DNA from: CAZQWJ01 sp964597265
GTDB lineage: Bacteria > Patescibacteriota > 4484-211 > JAGQKX01
Direction: 5' to 3'
Length of the DNA: 23,809 bases
Assembly: GCA_964597265.1 (NCBI GenBank)
Contig: CAZQWJ010000016.1
Coordinates: 1-23,809, forward strand
Part shown: positions 1-7,225 of the stretch, piece by piece
Numbering within the stretch: the first letter of the stretch is position 1
Layout: every line of letters begins with the position of its first letter
Notes under the pieces: generated by a model
Databases searched by the model: none
What the model saw: only the letters and a program-made list of their open reading frames with translations
Told to the model about the DNA's origin: nothing
Program-made: the position numbers and the translations under genes

Positions 1-54
1 TACGAGGCTCATAATCTCGTGGATGTGAGGTTCGATTCCTTGCCCCCGCCACCA
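1..54 (+). tRNA. tRNA with CAU anticodon, 5'-truncated by window edge
   Basis: This is the 3' two thirds of a tRNA. The anticodon stem is 3-7 paired with 15-19, the loop is CTCATAA and the anticodon CAT lies at 10-12. A T-loop of TTCGATT follows, and the gene ends with an encoded CCA at 52-54. The anticodon stem lacks the three G-C pairs typical of initiator tRNA, so it should be elongator Met or the lysidine-modified Ile2 type. Counting back from CCA gives one base pair more than usual in the T-stem/acceptor stack, so either the T-stem has 6 bp or the true 3' end is a base earlier. The 5' half is outside the window. Confidence 0.85.
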
Positions 55-55
55 C

Positions 56-131
56 GCCAGGGTAGCTCAGTTGGCAGAGCATAGGACTCATAAGCCTAAG
101 GTCGTGGGTTCGATCCCCACCCCTGGCACCA
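56..131 (+). tRNA. tRNA-Met (CAU)
   Basis: This is a complete 76-nt cloverleaf. Acceptor GCCAGGG pairs with CCCTGGC, the D-arm is GCTC/GAGC, and the anticodon loop CTCATAA carries CAT at 89-91. The T-arm is GTGGG/CCCAC with loop TTCGATC, discriminator A, and encoded CCA at 129-131. There is one A-G mismatch at the base of the anticodon loop (position 31-39). It starts one base after the previous tRNA, so the two are surely co-transcribed. The anticodon stem is not of initiator type; elongator Met is most likely, and Ile2 (lysidine) cannot be excluded from sequence alone. Confidence 0.92.
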
Positions 132-132
132 C

Positions 133-171
133 GTTCAAAGTTTTCACAAAACCATTGAAACACGTTTGAAC
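133..171. repeat. Nested inverted repeat between tRNA and membrane-protein gene
   Basis: GTTCAAA (133-139) pairs with TTTGAAC (165-171), and immediately inside it GTTTT (140-144) pairs with AAAAC (148-152). There is no T-run on either side, so this is not a classical intrinsic terminator, although it sits where the plus-strand tRNA transcript and the minus-strand gene meet. Confidence 0.4.
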
Positions 172-174
172 TAC

Positions 175-1662
175 CTACGTGACTTGACTCTTGTACACGC
201 CAGATGCATTAGAGCATCTGACGCCACCTACCAATATCACCAGGCAAAACAATAATAGCGAAATCTCTGTCAAAGGCTTGGCAGTAGCCGGTAACGACAC
301 AAATGCATCGACATTTGCTAAAGCGTTCATCGCAAGCAACAGCCATAATATTATCAAAGACCACCGTCCCCACGTATCGGCTTTCCCTTGAGGTGACATA
401 GGCACTCTATATAAAAGAGGTACCAGTATAAATATTTGAAAGTAATACGGTGACAACGTGAGGACAAAATAGACAAAAACAGCACTATACACTATTGTTT
501 CTAGTATATTCCCCCGTTTTACACTATGGACAAACAGATATCCCGCGACAAGCACTAACAACAGATACAGCAGGTTGCCTACTATAGATGAAACAGGCAG
601 CGTGACGATAAAATTTCTCAGACCCATGTTCAAGCTCTCCCCTACAATGAAACTGCTATGCAGCTTCATTTTGTGCACAAACTCATACCACGCATAACTC
701 TCTCGCCCGGTCAACGACCCAATAGCAACAAACAGCATGCACCACATAACAAACCGTTTTAGAAATAATAGCCCAGTTCTCTGATACATGGCTTGTATGG
801 CAGCTCCTAACAAGAGAAAAGCCGGGAATATTCTCACTACCGAAGCATATGCGAGAAAGACACTTCCCACATTCTGTTTCCCCTTATGCCAAAAACAAAC
901 TCCTATAATAATCGCTGACAACCATGAATATTGGAGAAAATTACCCATGAGACGATAAAAGGTGCCAAAATACAACAGCGAAAAAAGCCCCATAAACAAA
1001 GCCGTCCGTAATCCAACCGACCAGGCGGCCACTATCAATGCCACCGCCAACAATAACACATCAAGATTAAAAAGCAGTGCAATACCTACCGTATTGTCCA
1101 AAGGCACCCAATTGGCGAGTGTTCCTCCAACGACAACCCAAAACGGAGATGGATTAAACCCTTTGTCCTGCAACGTCTGCGACCAAAATCCTACATCTGC
1201 CAGGCTTTGCAAGTAGACGAAATCGTCTTTGAATGCTTCCCAACGATCCGATGTGAAGTTGGATACAGGGCACTCTGGTAGATCAGATGGTGCTACCAAT
1301 TCGTAGGTGCGAAGGTCCCGGATCAGTACAATAGTGCCCCACTGATGGGCCGACTCCTGATCAGCCTGCCAAGCACACGAATATAAATCAAAATACCCCA
1401 ATTCATCAAAGTATTTCGCATTTAGGTAGTAATGAAAATTGTGCCACGGCTCAATAAAATCATTCTCATGCGTCACCGTAGTAATCACCGTCGACCCATA
1501 TATAAACCAAAACGCTGCGCCAACTAACCCAAACAGTAAGGGGGTTATCCACTGACGAAACGTGCGCAGCGGTTGGTCAGGTACGTACCAATCAAGCAAT
1601 AACAAAACTATCGGGGCGATAGTAAAGAGTAACAAAATGAGCTGATACAGTGAGAACGACAT
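175..1662 (-). CDS. Polytopic membrane protein, GT-C-type glycosyltransferase-like
   Basis: The 495-residue protein has roughly ten or eleven hydrophobic segments. The first two lie at about residues 5-23 and 40-57. They are followed by a long extracytoplasmic loop (about 60-185) with an acidic/aromatic stretch, HENDFIEPWHNFHYY, followed by KYFDELGYFDLY. An acidic, aromatic first loop followed by many helices is the usual plan of GT-C glycosyltransferases that use lipid-linked sugars (GT87/DUF2029-like), so a role in cell-surface glycan or lipid glycosylation is inferred. The gene starts 6 bases after the stop of the ftsB-like gene and should share its transcript. No Shine-Dalgarno is visible in front of the ATG. 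The family assignment is tentative; the membrane topology is firm. Confidence 0.6.
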   Translation of the reverse strand: MSFSLYQLILLLFTIAPIVLLLLDWYVPDQPLRTFRQWITPLLFGLVGAAFWFIYGSTVITTVTHENDFIEPWHNFHYYLNAKYFDELGYFDLYSCAWQADQESAHQWGTIVLIRDLRTYELVAPSDLPECPVSNFTSDRWEAFKDDFVYLQSLADVGFWSQTLQDKGFNPSPFWVVVGGTLANWVPLDNTVGIALLFNLDVLLLAVALIVAAWSVGLRTALFMGLFSLLYFGTFYRLMGNFLQYSWLSAIIIGVCFWHKGKQNVGSVFLAYASVVRIFPAFLLLGAAIQAMYQRTGLLFLKRFVMWCMLFVAIGSLTGRESYAWYEFVHKMKLHSSFIVGESLNMGLRNFIVTLPVSSIVGNLLYLLLVLVAGYLFVHSVKRGNILETIVYSAVFVYFVLTLSPYYFQIFILVPLLYRVPMSPQGKADTWGRWSLIILWLLLAMNALANVDAFVSLPATAKPLTEISLLLFCLVILVGGVRCSNASGVYKSQVT

Positions 1663-1668
1663 AAAAAG

Positions 1669-2025
1669 TTACTGCTGGCGAAACAGCAAGATTCGCCATT
1701 GCTCCCAAGGGGTTTTTTGTTCAAGTTGTTGGAGAAATTCTTCCTCCGGATTTATAATCTCGTCATCCTGGATAACGACCAACCGCTCCCCTGCCTGAGC
1801 CAGATTGAGCTTGTTTCGGGCAATTTTTTCGACAAACAGAGGACTTTCTCGTTCTTTAAGTTCCCGGCGAAGCCGTCTATTTTCTTCCTGAATAACCTCA
1901 ACATCTGCAGCTAACTGCCTAACCCGCTGGGAACTTTCGAAGGTTTTGTAACTCGTCCGTAGTATATGTATAACTACCCCTGCAATAGCAATGATAATAA
2001 CTATAGTAAAAATCCGATTGCGCAT
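1669..2025 (-). CDS. FtsB/DivIC-like septum formation protein
   Basis: The protein has 118 residues: a short basic N-terminus, one transmembrane helix at about 6-25, then a heptad-rich coiled coil (about 28-65, containing EENRRLRRELKERE), and a short C-terminal segment with VEKIARNKLNLAQAGE. That last block resembles the typical end of the FtsB/DivIC/FtsL-like domain (ARxxLxmvxpgE). Such bitopic proteins sit in the divisome and bridge FtsL and FtsQ. The length matches the family (about 100-130 residues). It is the first gene of a two-gene minus-strand unit with the GT-C-like protein. A promoter at 2032-2060 places transcription start almost at the ATG. Confidence 0.8.
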   Translation of the reverse strand: MRNRIFTIVIIIAIAGVVIHILRTSYKTFESSQRVRQLAADVEVIQEENRRLRRELKERESPLFVEKIARNKLNLAQAGERLVVIQDDEIINPEEEFLQQLEQKTPWEQWRILLFRQQ

Positions 2026-2031
2026 ACATAT

Positions 2032-2060
2032 ATACTATGTCAGTTATGCTTGTACTTCAA
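2032..2060 (-). promoter_or_regulatory. Promoter of ftsB-like gene
   Basis: On the minus strand TTGAAG (2055-2060) and TAGTAT (2032-2037) are separated by exactly 17 bases. The -10 box ends 6 bases before the ATG at 2025, so the mRNA would be leaderless or nearly so. Confidence 0.6.
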
Positions 2061-2076
2061 GGTTATAATATGATAG

Positions 2077-2106
2077 TTGACAAATATTTTCGCACCATGG
2101 TATATA
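2077..2106 (+). promoter_or_regulatory. Promoter of tyrosine recombinase gene
   Basis: A consensus TTGACA (2077-2082) is followed after 18 bases by TATATA (2101-2106). The ATG at 2117 begins 10 bases after the -10 box, which leaves a leader of only a few bases. It lies back to back with the ftsB-like promoter in the same 91-base intergenic region. Confidence 0.6.
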
Positions 2107-2116
2107 TACCTATAGT

Positions 2117-2995
2117 ATGATACCGGTAGATAAAGCCCATTCTGAATTTATCAGCCACCTCAAGGACAAGAACCGAGCTGAGTCCACTATCCTTGCCTAT
2201 GGCAAGGACGTGGAGCAGTTGCTTACTTTCATCACTGAGGAACTTAATAAATCTCAAGTACACCATATCGAAACCGAAGATTTGAAGTCTTTTCTTAAGA
2301 AACTCGATGAGGAAGGGTTTACCAAAAAGAGTATTTCTCGAAAACTGAATTCGACTAAGACGTTTTTTAGATTTTTGAAAATTAATGAGTACATCACCGA
2401 CGACCCAGCCTCAACCATCGCTCACCCCAAATTTGAAACCAAACCTCCCCGCATACTATCAAAAACCGAATACAGGGCACTACGGGACGCAGCACGCAAC
2501 GATATCCGAACCTATGCCATCATAGAGTTGTTGATCCAGACAGGAATTCGGATTGGTGAATTAGCACGCATCAAACTCGAACATCTTACTTTCTCAGAAG
2601 ATGATAAAACCGGTAGGCTTCACATTCCAGAATCCCGTACAACAGTGGGTCGTACTATTCCACTCAACGAAGCTGTATCAAAGGCCATTAAGGAATATAT
2701 CCAAGAACGACCTGACACTAGTGACACCACCTTATTTGTCACTCGCACAGGAAGCCCACTACTGGTCAGAAATATCCGTAGTGCGATTGATCGTTACTAC
2801 AAAAAAGCAGGTATTCCCGATGCCAAAGTAAATGACCTCCGCCACACGTTTATTGCCCATCATCTTAAACAAGGCGCCAGTGTCCTGCTCATCTCAAAAA
2901 TCGCTGGCCATCGCCGCATTGCCACTACCGAACGGTATCTGGAACACATAGAGCGAGAAAAAGACGAAGAAGACCCACGCTTGGAAACGCTATAA
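2117..2995 (+). CDS. Tyrosine recombinase (XerC/XerD-type)
   Basis: The 292-residue protein has the two-domain Xer layout: an N-terminal SAM-like core-binding domain (about 5-90) and a catalytic domain (about 110-290). Visible catalytic residues are Arg145 (TGIRIGEL), Arg242 in NDLRHTF, His265 (AGHRR) and the nucleophile Tyr274 (TTERYLEH). The box II His of the usual HxLR motif is Asn239 here, and the usual beta-hairpin Lys is not obvious in ESRTTVGRTIPLN. Length and architecture fit chromosomal dimer resolution at dif by XerC/D. CPR genomes often have a single Xer, so it may act alone. No phage or integrative-element genes, and no att-like direct repeats, are seen nearby. The sortase gene follows 31 bases downstream on the same strand. 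Confidence 0.85.
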   Translation: MIPVDKAHSEFISHLKDKNRAESTILAYGKDVEQLLTFITEELNKSQVHHIETEDLKSFLKKLDEEGFTKKSISRKLNSTKTFFRFLKINEYITDDPASTIAHPKFETKPPRILSKTEYRALRDAARNDIRTYAIIELLIQTGIRIGELARIKLEHLTFSEDDKTGRLHIPESRTTVGRTIPLNEAVSKAIKEYIQERPDTSDTTLFVTRTGSPLLVRNIRSAIDRYYKKAGIPDAKVNDLRHTFIAHHLKQGASVLLISKIAGHRRIATTERYLEHIEREKDEEDPRLETL

Positions 2996-3026
2996 ATCCT
3001 TCTCAAAATCGCGTAAAATTATCTGT

Positions 3027-3758
3027 ATGCCAGCTAACAAACGTTCAGTCATCAGCTTTTTAGTACTCAAGACTGTAGCAAACTTCTTCATTCTGTCTGG
3101 GTTTGTGTATTTAGTGTGGGCATTTTATCCTATTGTTAGCTTAGAGATAGCCTATCTTTGGAAACAGGCAGTACTCGCCGATACGACTACCCAGGTAGTG
3201 GAGCCTACCCCAGAGATCACACCTCACCCTACACCGCAAAAACCTCCCCCACCAGCATTATCAGTAGTTCCAGTGAATACACAAAACGCTATTATTATCG
3301 AAAAAATTGATGTAAATACCCCTATTATCTTTGATGTTTCTGTCACAGACAAAGATCAATACTTCAGAGCCCTCGAGGATGGTGTGGCGCACGCCAATGG
3401 CACTGCCTTGCCCGGAGCTAGACCTGGAAATACGTATCTCTTTGCCCATTCCACACCAAATCCGTTAGAAATCAAAAAATATGGTGCGGTTTTTACCTTA
3501 CTTAACAAACTGGAACCGCGCGACAGGATAACAATTTTTGCTGATCACGTGCGATACGATTATCTGGTAACAGAGATAAAAGTCGTCAAGTCCTTTGATT
3601 TGTCACCATTGATAGATCCAGTAACAGTACCTACACTGACACTACAAACCTGCGATCCGCCTGGAGTACCCATTAACCGCCTTATCGTGCGAGCCGAATT
3701 AGAGGAGTTTTATGAGCTTGCAGAAGACAGCTCTGCAAGTAATTCCGATCTACTATAA
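3027..3758 (+). CDS. Sortase (class D/E-like transpeptidase)
   Basis: The protein has 243 residues. One N-terminal membrane anchor lies at about 14-40, followed by a Pro/Thr-rich linker (about 58-80, VEPTPEITPHPTPQKPPPP) and a sortase beta-barrel (about 88-230). The catalytic triad is visible as His141 (FAHSTPN), Cys209 (LTLQTCDPPG) and Arg218 (NRLIVRA). The TLxTC motif is the family hallmark. Sortases act outside the membrane and join surface proteins through LPXTG-like signals to the cell envelope. The convergent giant surface protein has no visible sorting signal, so the substrate is not identified here. TAAAAT at 3014-3019 lies 7 bases before the ATG and could start a leaderless mRNA, but read-through from the recombinase gene is equally possible. 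The stop overlaps the convergent gene by 6 bases. Confidence 0.88.
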   Translation: MPANKRSVISFLVLKTVANFFILSGFVYLVWAFYPIVSLEIAYLWKQAVLADTTTQVVEPTPEITPHPTPQKPPPPALSVVPVNTQNAIIIEKIDVNTPIIFDVSVTDKDQYFRALEDGVAHANGTALPGARPGNTYLFAHSTPNPLEIKKYGAVFTLLNKLEPRDRITIFADHVRYDYLVTEIKVVKSFDLSPLIDPVTVPTLTLQTCDPPGVPINRLIVRAELEEFYELAEDSSASNSDLL

Positions 3759-6167
3759 ACACTGTTGCCACGCAGAGGTGACGCTTTCCTTTGACAATGT
3801 TTTATTAACAATTGAACGACACAAGACTACGCCACCTATCTCTTCCCCGCCTTTTGAACTAGAACCGTCATACACTGTATTCAGATCCTCAACATACAAA
3901 TTTCCAGAGCCGGCACTAACTTCCATGACCGACCGTTGTGTTGCTAGCATCAAGGTGACTTCACGCTGGTCAGATGTACCTTCCTGTATCACCACTGCCC
4001 AATACAACGTATCCGGCGGCAAACTCCCCACTGCAGGATCGCGCCCGATGTCTGATATGCCGATACGGGTTTGGGTAATGGGATCCTCCTTGGGATGGGC
4101 CGCATCGATGACCTTAAGCTGGTTATCGTGTAGTATGACCTTGAACCAATTCTGACGCGTTTTATTTGTCGCCTCGAGCAATGTGTATACCTGCGTCCGA
4201 TCAAACGGATAACGGGGAGCAATTACTCCAAGCAATGTACTGTTAGGACCAATTGGCTTGGCTATTTTTGTAAAAAATACATCCACATGACTCGATAATT
4301 GAGGGAGTTTTTGCCGTCGTTCTAGGCTTTGTCCAATGTATAGCGCATCAAGGCCAAACGTGCCTCGTTGAGCAGGACTAAACGTAAATGCAAGCCTTTT
4401 TGTTTCGGGCATTATCTCTCCGAGGTCGTAATGGAACACGTATTCTTTCCAATAGCTATCTGGTACATCCTGAGCTAGCACTTCTCGTACCACGGGCAGT
4501 GTACCCAAGTAGGCAGTATCAGAAAACTGCAACGGGTATATGCGTATGCTTGAAGAGCCCTCTCCAATGTCTTCACGTCTCGCCCAAAAAGACAGGGTTA
4601 CTGGCCCTTTGGCCTGATCAATGTCAAAGGTATTTGTGGAGATGGTACCGGCAATAGTATAGGGTGGGGAGTATTTGCCACCATCAGATGCGTAAAAACC
4701 CTCATCATACCGAGACCATCCGCCACTTGCAGATCCCAAATCGGAAAACGGATCTTTATGCATATTCTCCCCTGCCGGATCTATACTAACCCCTGTAGCT
4801 GACATAAATGATACGTGTTTGTACCGTTTGGTTCCTTCTCCTGATTCATCCTCATAGCCCATGTACACATATCCATCATTTCCCAAACCAGCTACATAAT
4901 CAGTGCCATAGCCTGAAGCCGAGCTATCGACAATATGATAATCAAATGGATCATCAGCTTTAAAAACTAATACATCGTTGCGCTGGGAAACAGCCGTACG
5001 AGTAGGCGCGTACACCACGCCATTGATTAATTCTGAATCAAAGAAAAACTGATTTCCCGTGATGCTGGGCTTAATAAAGGTAAAGGTATCGGTAGCCACC
5101 TCATGTAACCACATCCCTACTCTTCCCGCGTCATCAAGCCAAACAATATTGCCGTTAGGCAGCACCTCACCCGATGTCGGCTGCAAACTAATATATGCGC
5201 CCGCAAAATTTTCGTATCGAAAAGGAATCCGCTGCCAATTGCCTCCGGACCCTCCCACTGATTTATAAATATAATTTGGATCGTCATCCCCGTGTGTTAC
5301 ATACAGTGTGTCGTTATGCGGGTTGTACAAAATCTTATGTAGGTGCATGCCTGCGGAAAAATAATCCGCACCCACGAGAGATAGGTCAAAAATTTCCTCC
5401 CAGCTGTCAGACTCTCCTTCTATTGTGGAAGCGTACACCCTGATCGCATCGTTATTATCTCCAGCCTTCCCTCCCCCATACTCACCGATCCAAATTGTGC
5501 CATCAGCTCTATCAGCAAATGACCATTGAGCCATGTAATTTTCGTACACATCCGCATGCATATTTAGTACGTGTTTAAAGTCATCGTCTCCGTTAGTTTC
5601 CACAGACCTCCATACATCCCCATCAAATGTCCCCACAAAAAGGTAATTACTCTTTTGAGAACAATGAATCGACGTTATCCACTTTGTCTGTCCGAAATCC
5701 TTAACAAAACGCCAGCCCCCAGCACCACTGTTACTGTCCAATACGTACAATCTGTTGTGCAGGACACCCTGTCGATTGCCTCTGCCCCATACAAAGCCAT
5801 TACACACTTCCATAGCGAGTACATCCCCGTCAGGGCCGCTTGGCACTATCGAAATATCTGCAGGTGGTAACACCGTAACATGTTCAAATTGAGCTGTATT
5901 ATCAGGGGTTTGCGTGCCGGTCTGTAGATTGATTTTGGAGCTTTTGCGTGCAAAGTGTGTGCTATTGAAAGGAACCTGATCACGAATATGATACGAAGAA
6001 AAGTGAGTGACAGAAACAAGTTCAGCCGTTCTGAAACTTTGATACACTGCCGCTGCTATCACGACACTACTGACGAGAAGAATAACGGTTGGGAACGCAT
6101 TCCTTGTTATTGTCAAAAGACGTTTTTGCCAGAGGGCAAATCTAATGTTTCTTGGTAAGAAAACCAT
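3753..6167 (-). CDS. Membrane-anchored beta-propeller surface protein with carbohydrate-binding-like module
   Basis: The protein has 804 residues. A basic N-terminus and one transmembrane helix (about 24-43) suggest that it stays anchored with its body outside the cell. Residues about 85-470 form repeated blade-like segments rich in W, G and D, with degenerate Asp-box-like pieces (IYKSVGGSGGNWQRI, GDVWRSVETNGDDDF), as in sialidase-type propellers. About 500-605 resembles a jelly-roll carbohydrate-binding module (VTLSFWARRED ... FGLDALYIG). About 615-780 is beta-rich and could be a LamG-like domain. No LPXTG-type signal or C-terminal hydrophobic tail is present, and no catalytic residues are claimed. 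A role in adhesion or glycan binding is inferred. It converges with, and overlaps by 6 bases, the sortase gene. No clear promoter or Shine-Dalgarno was found. Confidence 0.65.
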   Translation of the reverse strand: MVFLPRNIRFALWQKRLLTITRNAFPTVILLVSSVVIAAAVYQSFRTAELVSVTHFSSYHIRDQVPFNSTHFARKSSKINLQTGTQTPDNTAQFEHVTVLPPADISIVPSGPDGDVLAMEVCNGFVWGRGNRQGVLHNRLYVLDSNSGAGGWRFVKDFGQTKWITSIHCSQKSNYLFVGTFDGDVWRSVETNGDDDFKHVLNMHADVYENYMAQWSFADRADGTIWIGEYGGGKAGDNNDAIRVYASTIEGESDSWEEIFDLSLVGADYFSAGMHLHKILYNPHNDTLYVTHGDDDPNYIYKSVGGSGGNWQRIPFRYENFAGAYISLQPTSGEVLPNGNIVWLDDAGRVGMWLHEVATDTFTFIKPSITGNQFFFDSELINGVVYAPTRTAVSQRNDVLVFKADDPFDYHIVDSSASGYGTDYVAGLGNDGYVYMGYEDESGEGTKRYKHVSFMSATGVSIDPAGENMHKDPFSDLGSASGGWSRYDEGFYASDGGKYSPPYTIAGTISTNTFDIDQAKGPVTLSFWARREDIGEGSSSIRIYPLQFSDTAYLGTLPVVREVLAQDVPDSYWKEYVFHYDLGEIMPETKRLAFTFSPAQRGTFGLDALYIGQSLERRQKLPQLSSHVDVFFTKIAKPIGPNSTLLGVIAPRYPFDRTQVYTLLEATNKTRQNWFKVILHDNQLKVIDAAHPKEDPITQTRIGISDIGRDPAVGSLPPDTLYWAVVIQEGTSDQREVTLMLATQRSVMEVSAGSGNLYVEDLNTVYDGSSSKGGEEIGGVVLCRSIVNKTLSKESVTSAWQQCL

Positions 6168-6458
6168 AAGATCAATTGTGAGACATACACTTTGAACAGC
6201 TATTGAAATGGCAACGTCACGTTAGGTTTTTACGCTTGCTGCGTTAGTACTCCCACGTAGGGACGCAATAAATTACTCTGCAATTTAAACGTCCCACGAA
6301 TAAAACTAAGATTTTTCTGTATTTCAAAGTGGCTGCGCCACGCCTGCCTGCGCAGGCAGGTTAAACTTGCACGCCACGTACTGAATCAATGTTTCAAACG
6401 TGGCACGTAAAGACTAAGCTTCGCACAGCGTTTCACTTGCACTCAGCAAGTTTTTACG
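6168..6458. other. Gene-free spacer with repeated CGTGG/CCACG pieces
   Basis: No open reading frame with coding character was found in these 290 bases. The stretch holds several short recurring pieces (CCCACGTAGGG, ACGTCCCACG, GCCACGT, ACGTGGCACGT, ACGTGGTGGG), the 18-bp palindrome and a small hairpin ACTTGC-TGAGT-GCAAGT. The pieces resemble the 3' tail of the adjacent tRNA (CCACGT after CCA) and may be remnants of tRNA-end duplications; this is only a visual impression. Confidence 0.4.
6343..6360. repeat. 18-bp perfect GC palindrome
   Basis: CCTGCCTGCGCAGGCAGG is a perfect palindrome. A second small hairpin, GTGGC-TGC-GCCAC, lies about 10 bases to its left, and GCCACGT (6373-6379) and ACGTGGC (6398-6404) form an inverted pair to its right. 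The cluster sits in the gene-free stretch downstream of the minus-strand tRNA. Palindromes of this composition are common intergenic elements in CPR genomes as I recall them. No T-run follows, so it is not called a terminator. Confidence 0.6.
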
Positions 6459-6535
6459 TGGTGGGTCCGGGAGGACTCGAACCTCCGACCACGAAGGTAT
6501 AAGCTTCGCGCTCTAACCAACTGAGCTACGGACCC
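6459..6535 (-). tRNA. tRNA-Ile (anticodon UAU)
   Basis: This is a complete 77-nt cloverleaf read on the minus strand. Acceptor GGGTCCG pairs with CGGACCC and the D-arm is GCTC/GAGC. The anticodon stem CGAAG/CTTCG is perfect and its 7-base loop CTTATAC places TAT at 34-36 (complement at 6499-6501). The T-arm is GGAGG/CCTCC with loop TTCGAGT, discriminator A and encoded CCA. UAU reads AUA. Most bacteria use a CAU tRNA modified by TilS (lysidine) instead, so a genuine UAU tRNA is uncommon. ATA is used as an ordinary sense codon in this window, for example in rnhB. Confidence 0.93.
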
Positions 6536-6609
6536 TATTCCTGATTCTGTACATGCATTTTACTACAAATACAAAGAATAGCGGTACATAGTACAAAGAT
6601 CCTCGTCCC

Positions 6610-6716
6610 ATAACGCAAAAACGCCCAATTCCGAGTGCTCAGCAAAAGGTAACACTTCGTAAGCAAAAGCTTACAAAGGCCTTAGCCAAACACTGGGAAC
6701 TAGGCGCTTACGTTAT
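6610..6716. ncRNA. Candidate structured RNA
   Basis: Four successive complementary pairs close on each other: ATAACG (6610-6615) with CGTTAT (6711-6716), then CGCC with GGCG, TTCC with GGAA and GTG with CAC, separated by small internal loops. Inside is a 6-bp hairpin GTAAGC-AAAA-GCTTAC and a possible AAGG/CCTT pair. There is no coding frame. The strand is undecided. On the minus strand TATAAG follows TTATCC after 17 bases and would start transcription near 6717, leading on toward the tRNA-Ile. No terminator T-run is visible. It does not match 4.5S, tmRNA or 5S signatures that I know. The rod shape recalls 6S RNA, but it is short for that. Confidence 0.35.
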
Positions 6717-6739
6717 TGCCTTATAGTCTCATAAATGGG

Positions 6740-6748
6740 TGTGGATAA
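6740..6748 (-). promoter_or_regulatory. Perfect DnaA box (TTATCCACA), single copy
   Basis: On the minus strand the 9-mer TTATCCACA matches the bacterial DnaA-box consensus exactly. It lies in the loop side of a weak GGTGT/ACACC inverted repeat (6738-6742 with 6755-6759) between the candidate RNA and the small gene at 6852. No further boxes or AT-rich 13-mers are seen, so it is not called an origin. It could be a regulatory DnaA site or chance. Confidence 0.35.
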
Positions 6749-6851
6749 CTTTCAACACCTATCCTATTTTGACTATACCGGTAGTATATAACACGATTTC
6801 AATACCTGTCAAGTATGAATTGTACTATACTATTTACATCAGAAAGTAACA

Positions 6852-7214
6852 ATGAACACTAAAAACAGCCCTCTACAAACAACCCTGCCTTTTGACCAGT
6901 CTCTTGTTAAAGACATGTCACAAGAAGACTGGCTGAAGTACTACAACTCCGTAGATCACGAGGCAATGTACCTCTACAACGGCATTACCCCTCATACGCC
7001 CATCGTATACGGTACCGCGACTCGCAGATTGATGATACAAAACGGTACATGGGGCATCGGAATGGCTGCAACAGTACCTGATTGTGAAGTAAAACCCGTG
7101 ATGGTTGATAAACCTACGTTCGAGAAGCTCATGCTTGCGCACGGCGTGCCGGAACAACTACTGCAGGAATTTTTTGAAAAGGATTGGACCAAAGAAGACT
7201 GGCAACGCTTTTGA
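6852..7214 (+). CDS. Hypothetical protein, 120 residues
   Basis: I do not recognise this protein. It is soluble, has no transmembrane or signal segment, and is fairly acidic, with tryptophan-containing acidic motifs at both ends (SQEDWLKYY near residue 24, KDWTKEDWQRF at the C-terminus). The middle holds a beta-like stretch around TPIVYGTATRRLMIQ. The reading frame looks coding rather than spurious because it fills the space between a promoter-like TATACT (6826-6831) and the convergent lon gene, ending 11 bases before the lon stop. A weak Shine-Dalgarno-like AGAAAG (6841-6846) lies 5 bases before the ATG. Confidence 0.6.
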   Translation: MNTKNSPLQTTLPFDQSLVKDMSQEDWLKYYNSVDHEAMYLYNGITPHTPIVYGTATRRLMIQNGTWGIGMAATVPDCEVKPVMVDKPTFEKLMLAHGVPEQLLQEFFEKDWTKEDWQRF

Positions 7215-7225
7215 AGACGAGCACA

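Noticed and set aside
2117..2995. Integrase of a mobile element
   Set aside because: The protein has standard Xer length, and no excisionase, att-like direct repeats, phage or conjugation genes are seen around it.
6610..6716. Assignment as tmRNA, 4.5S RNA or 5S rRNA
   Set aside because: There is no ALAA-type tag frame, no GGAA-containing SRP apical motif and no CGAAC-type 5S loop.
6776..6790. 15-mer TACCGGTAGTATATA shared with 9337-9351
   Set aside because: The second copy is inside lon coding sequence, and a single repeated 15-mer in a window this long can arise by chance.
6168..6851. Replication origin
   Set aside because: There is only one DnaA box, no AT-rich unwinding repeats and no dnaA or dnaN gene nearby.
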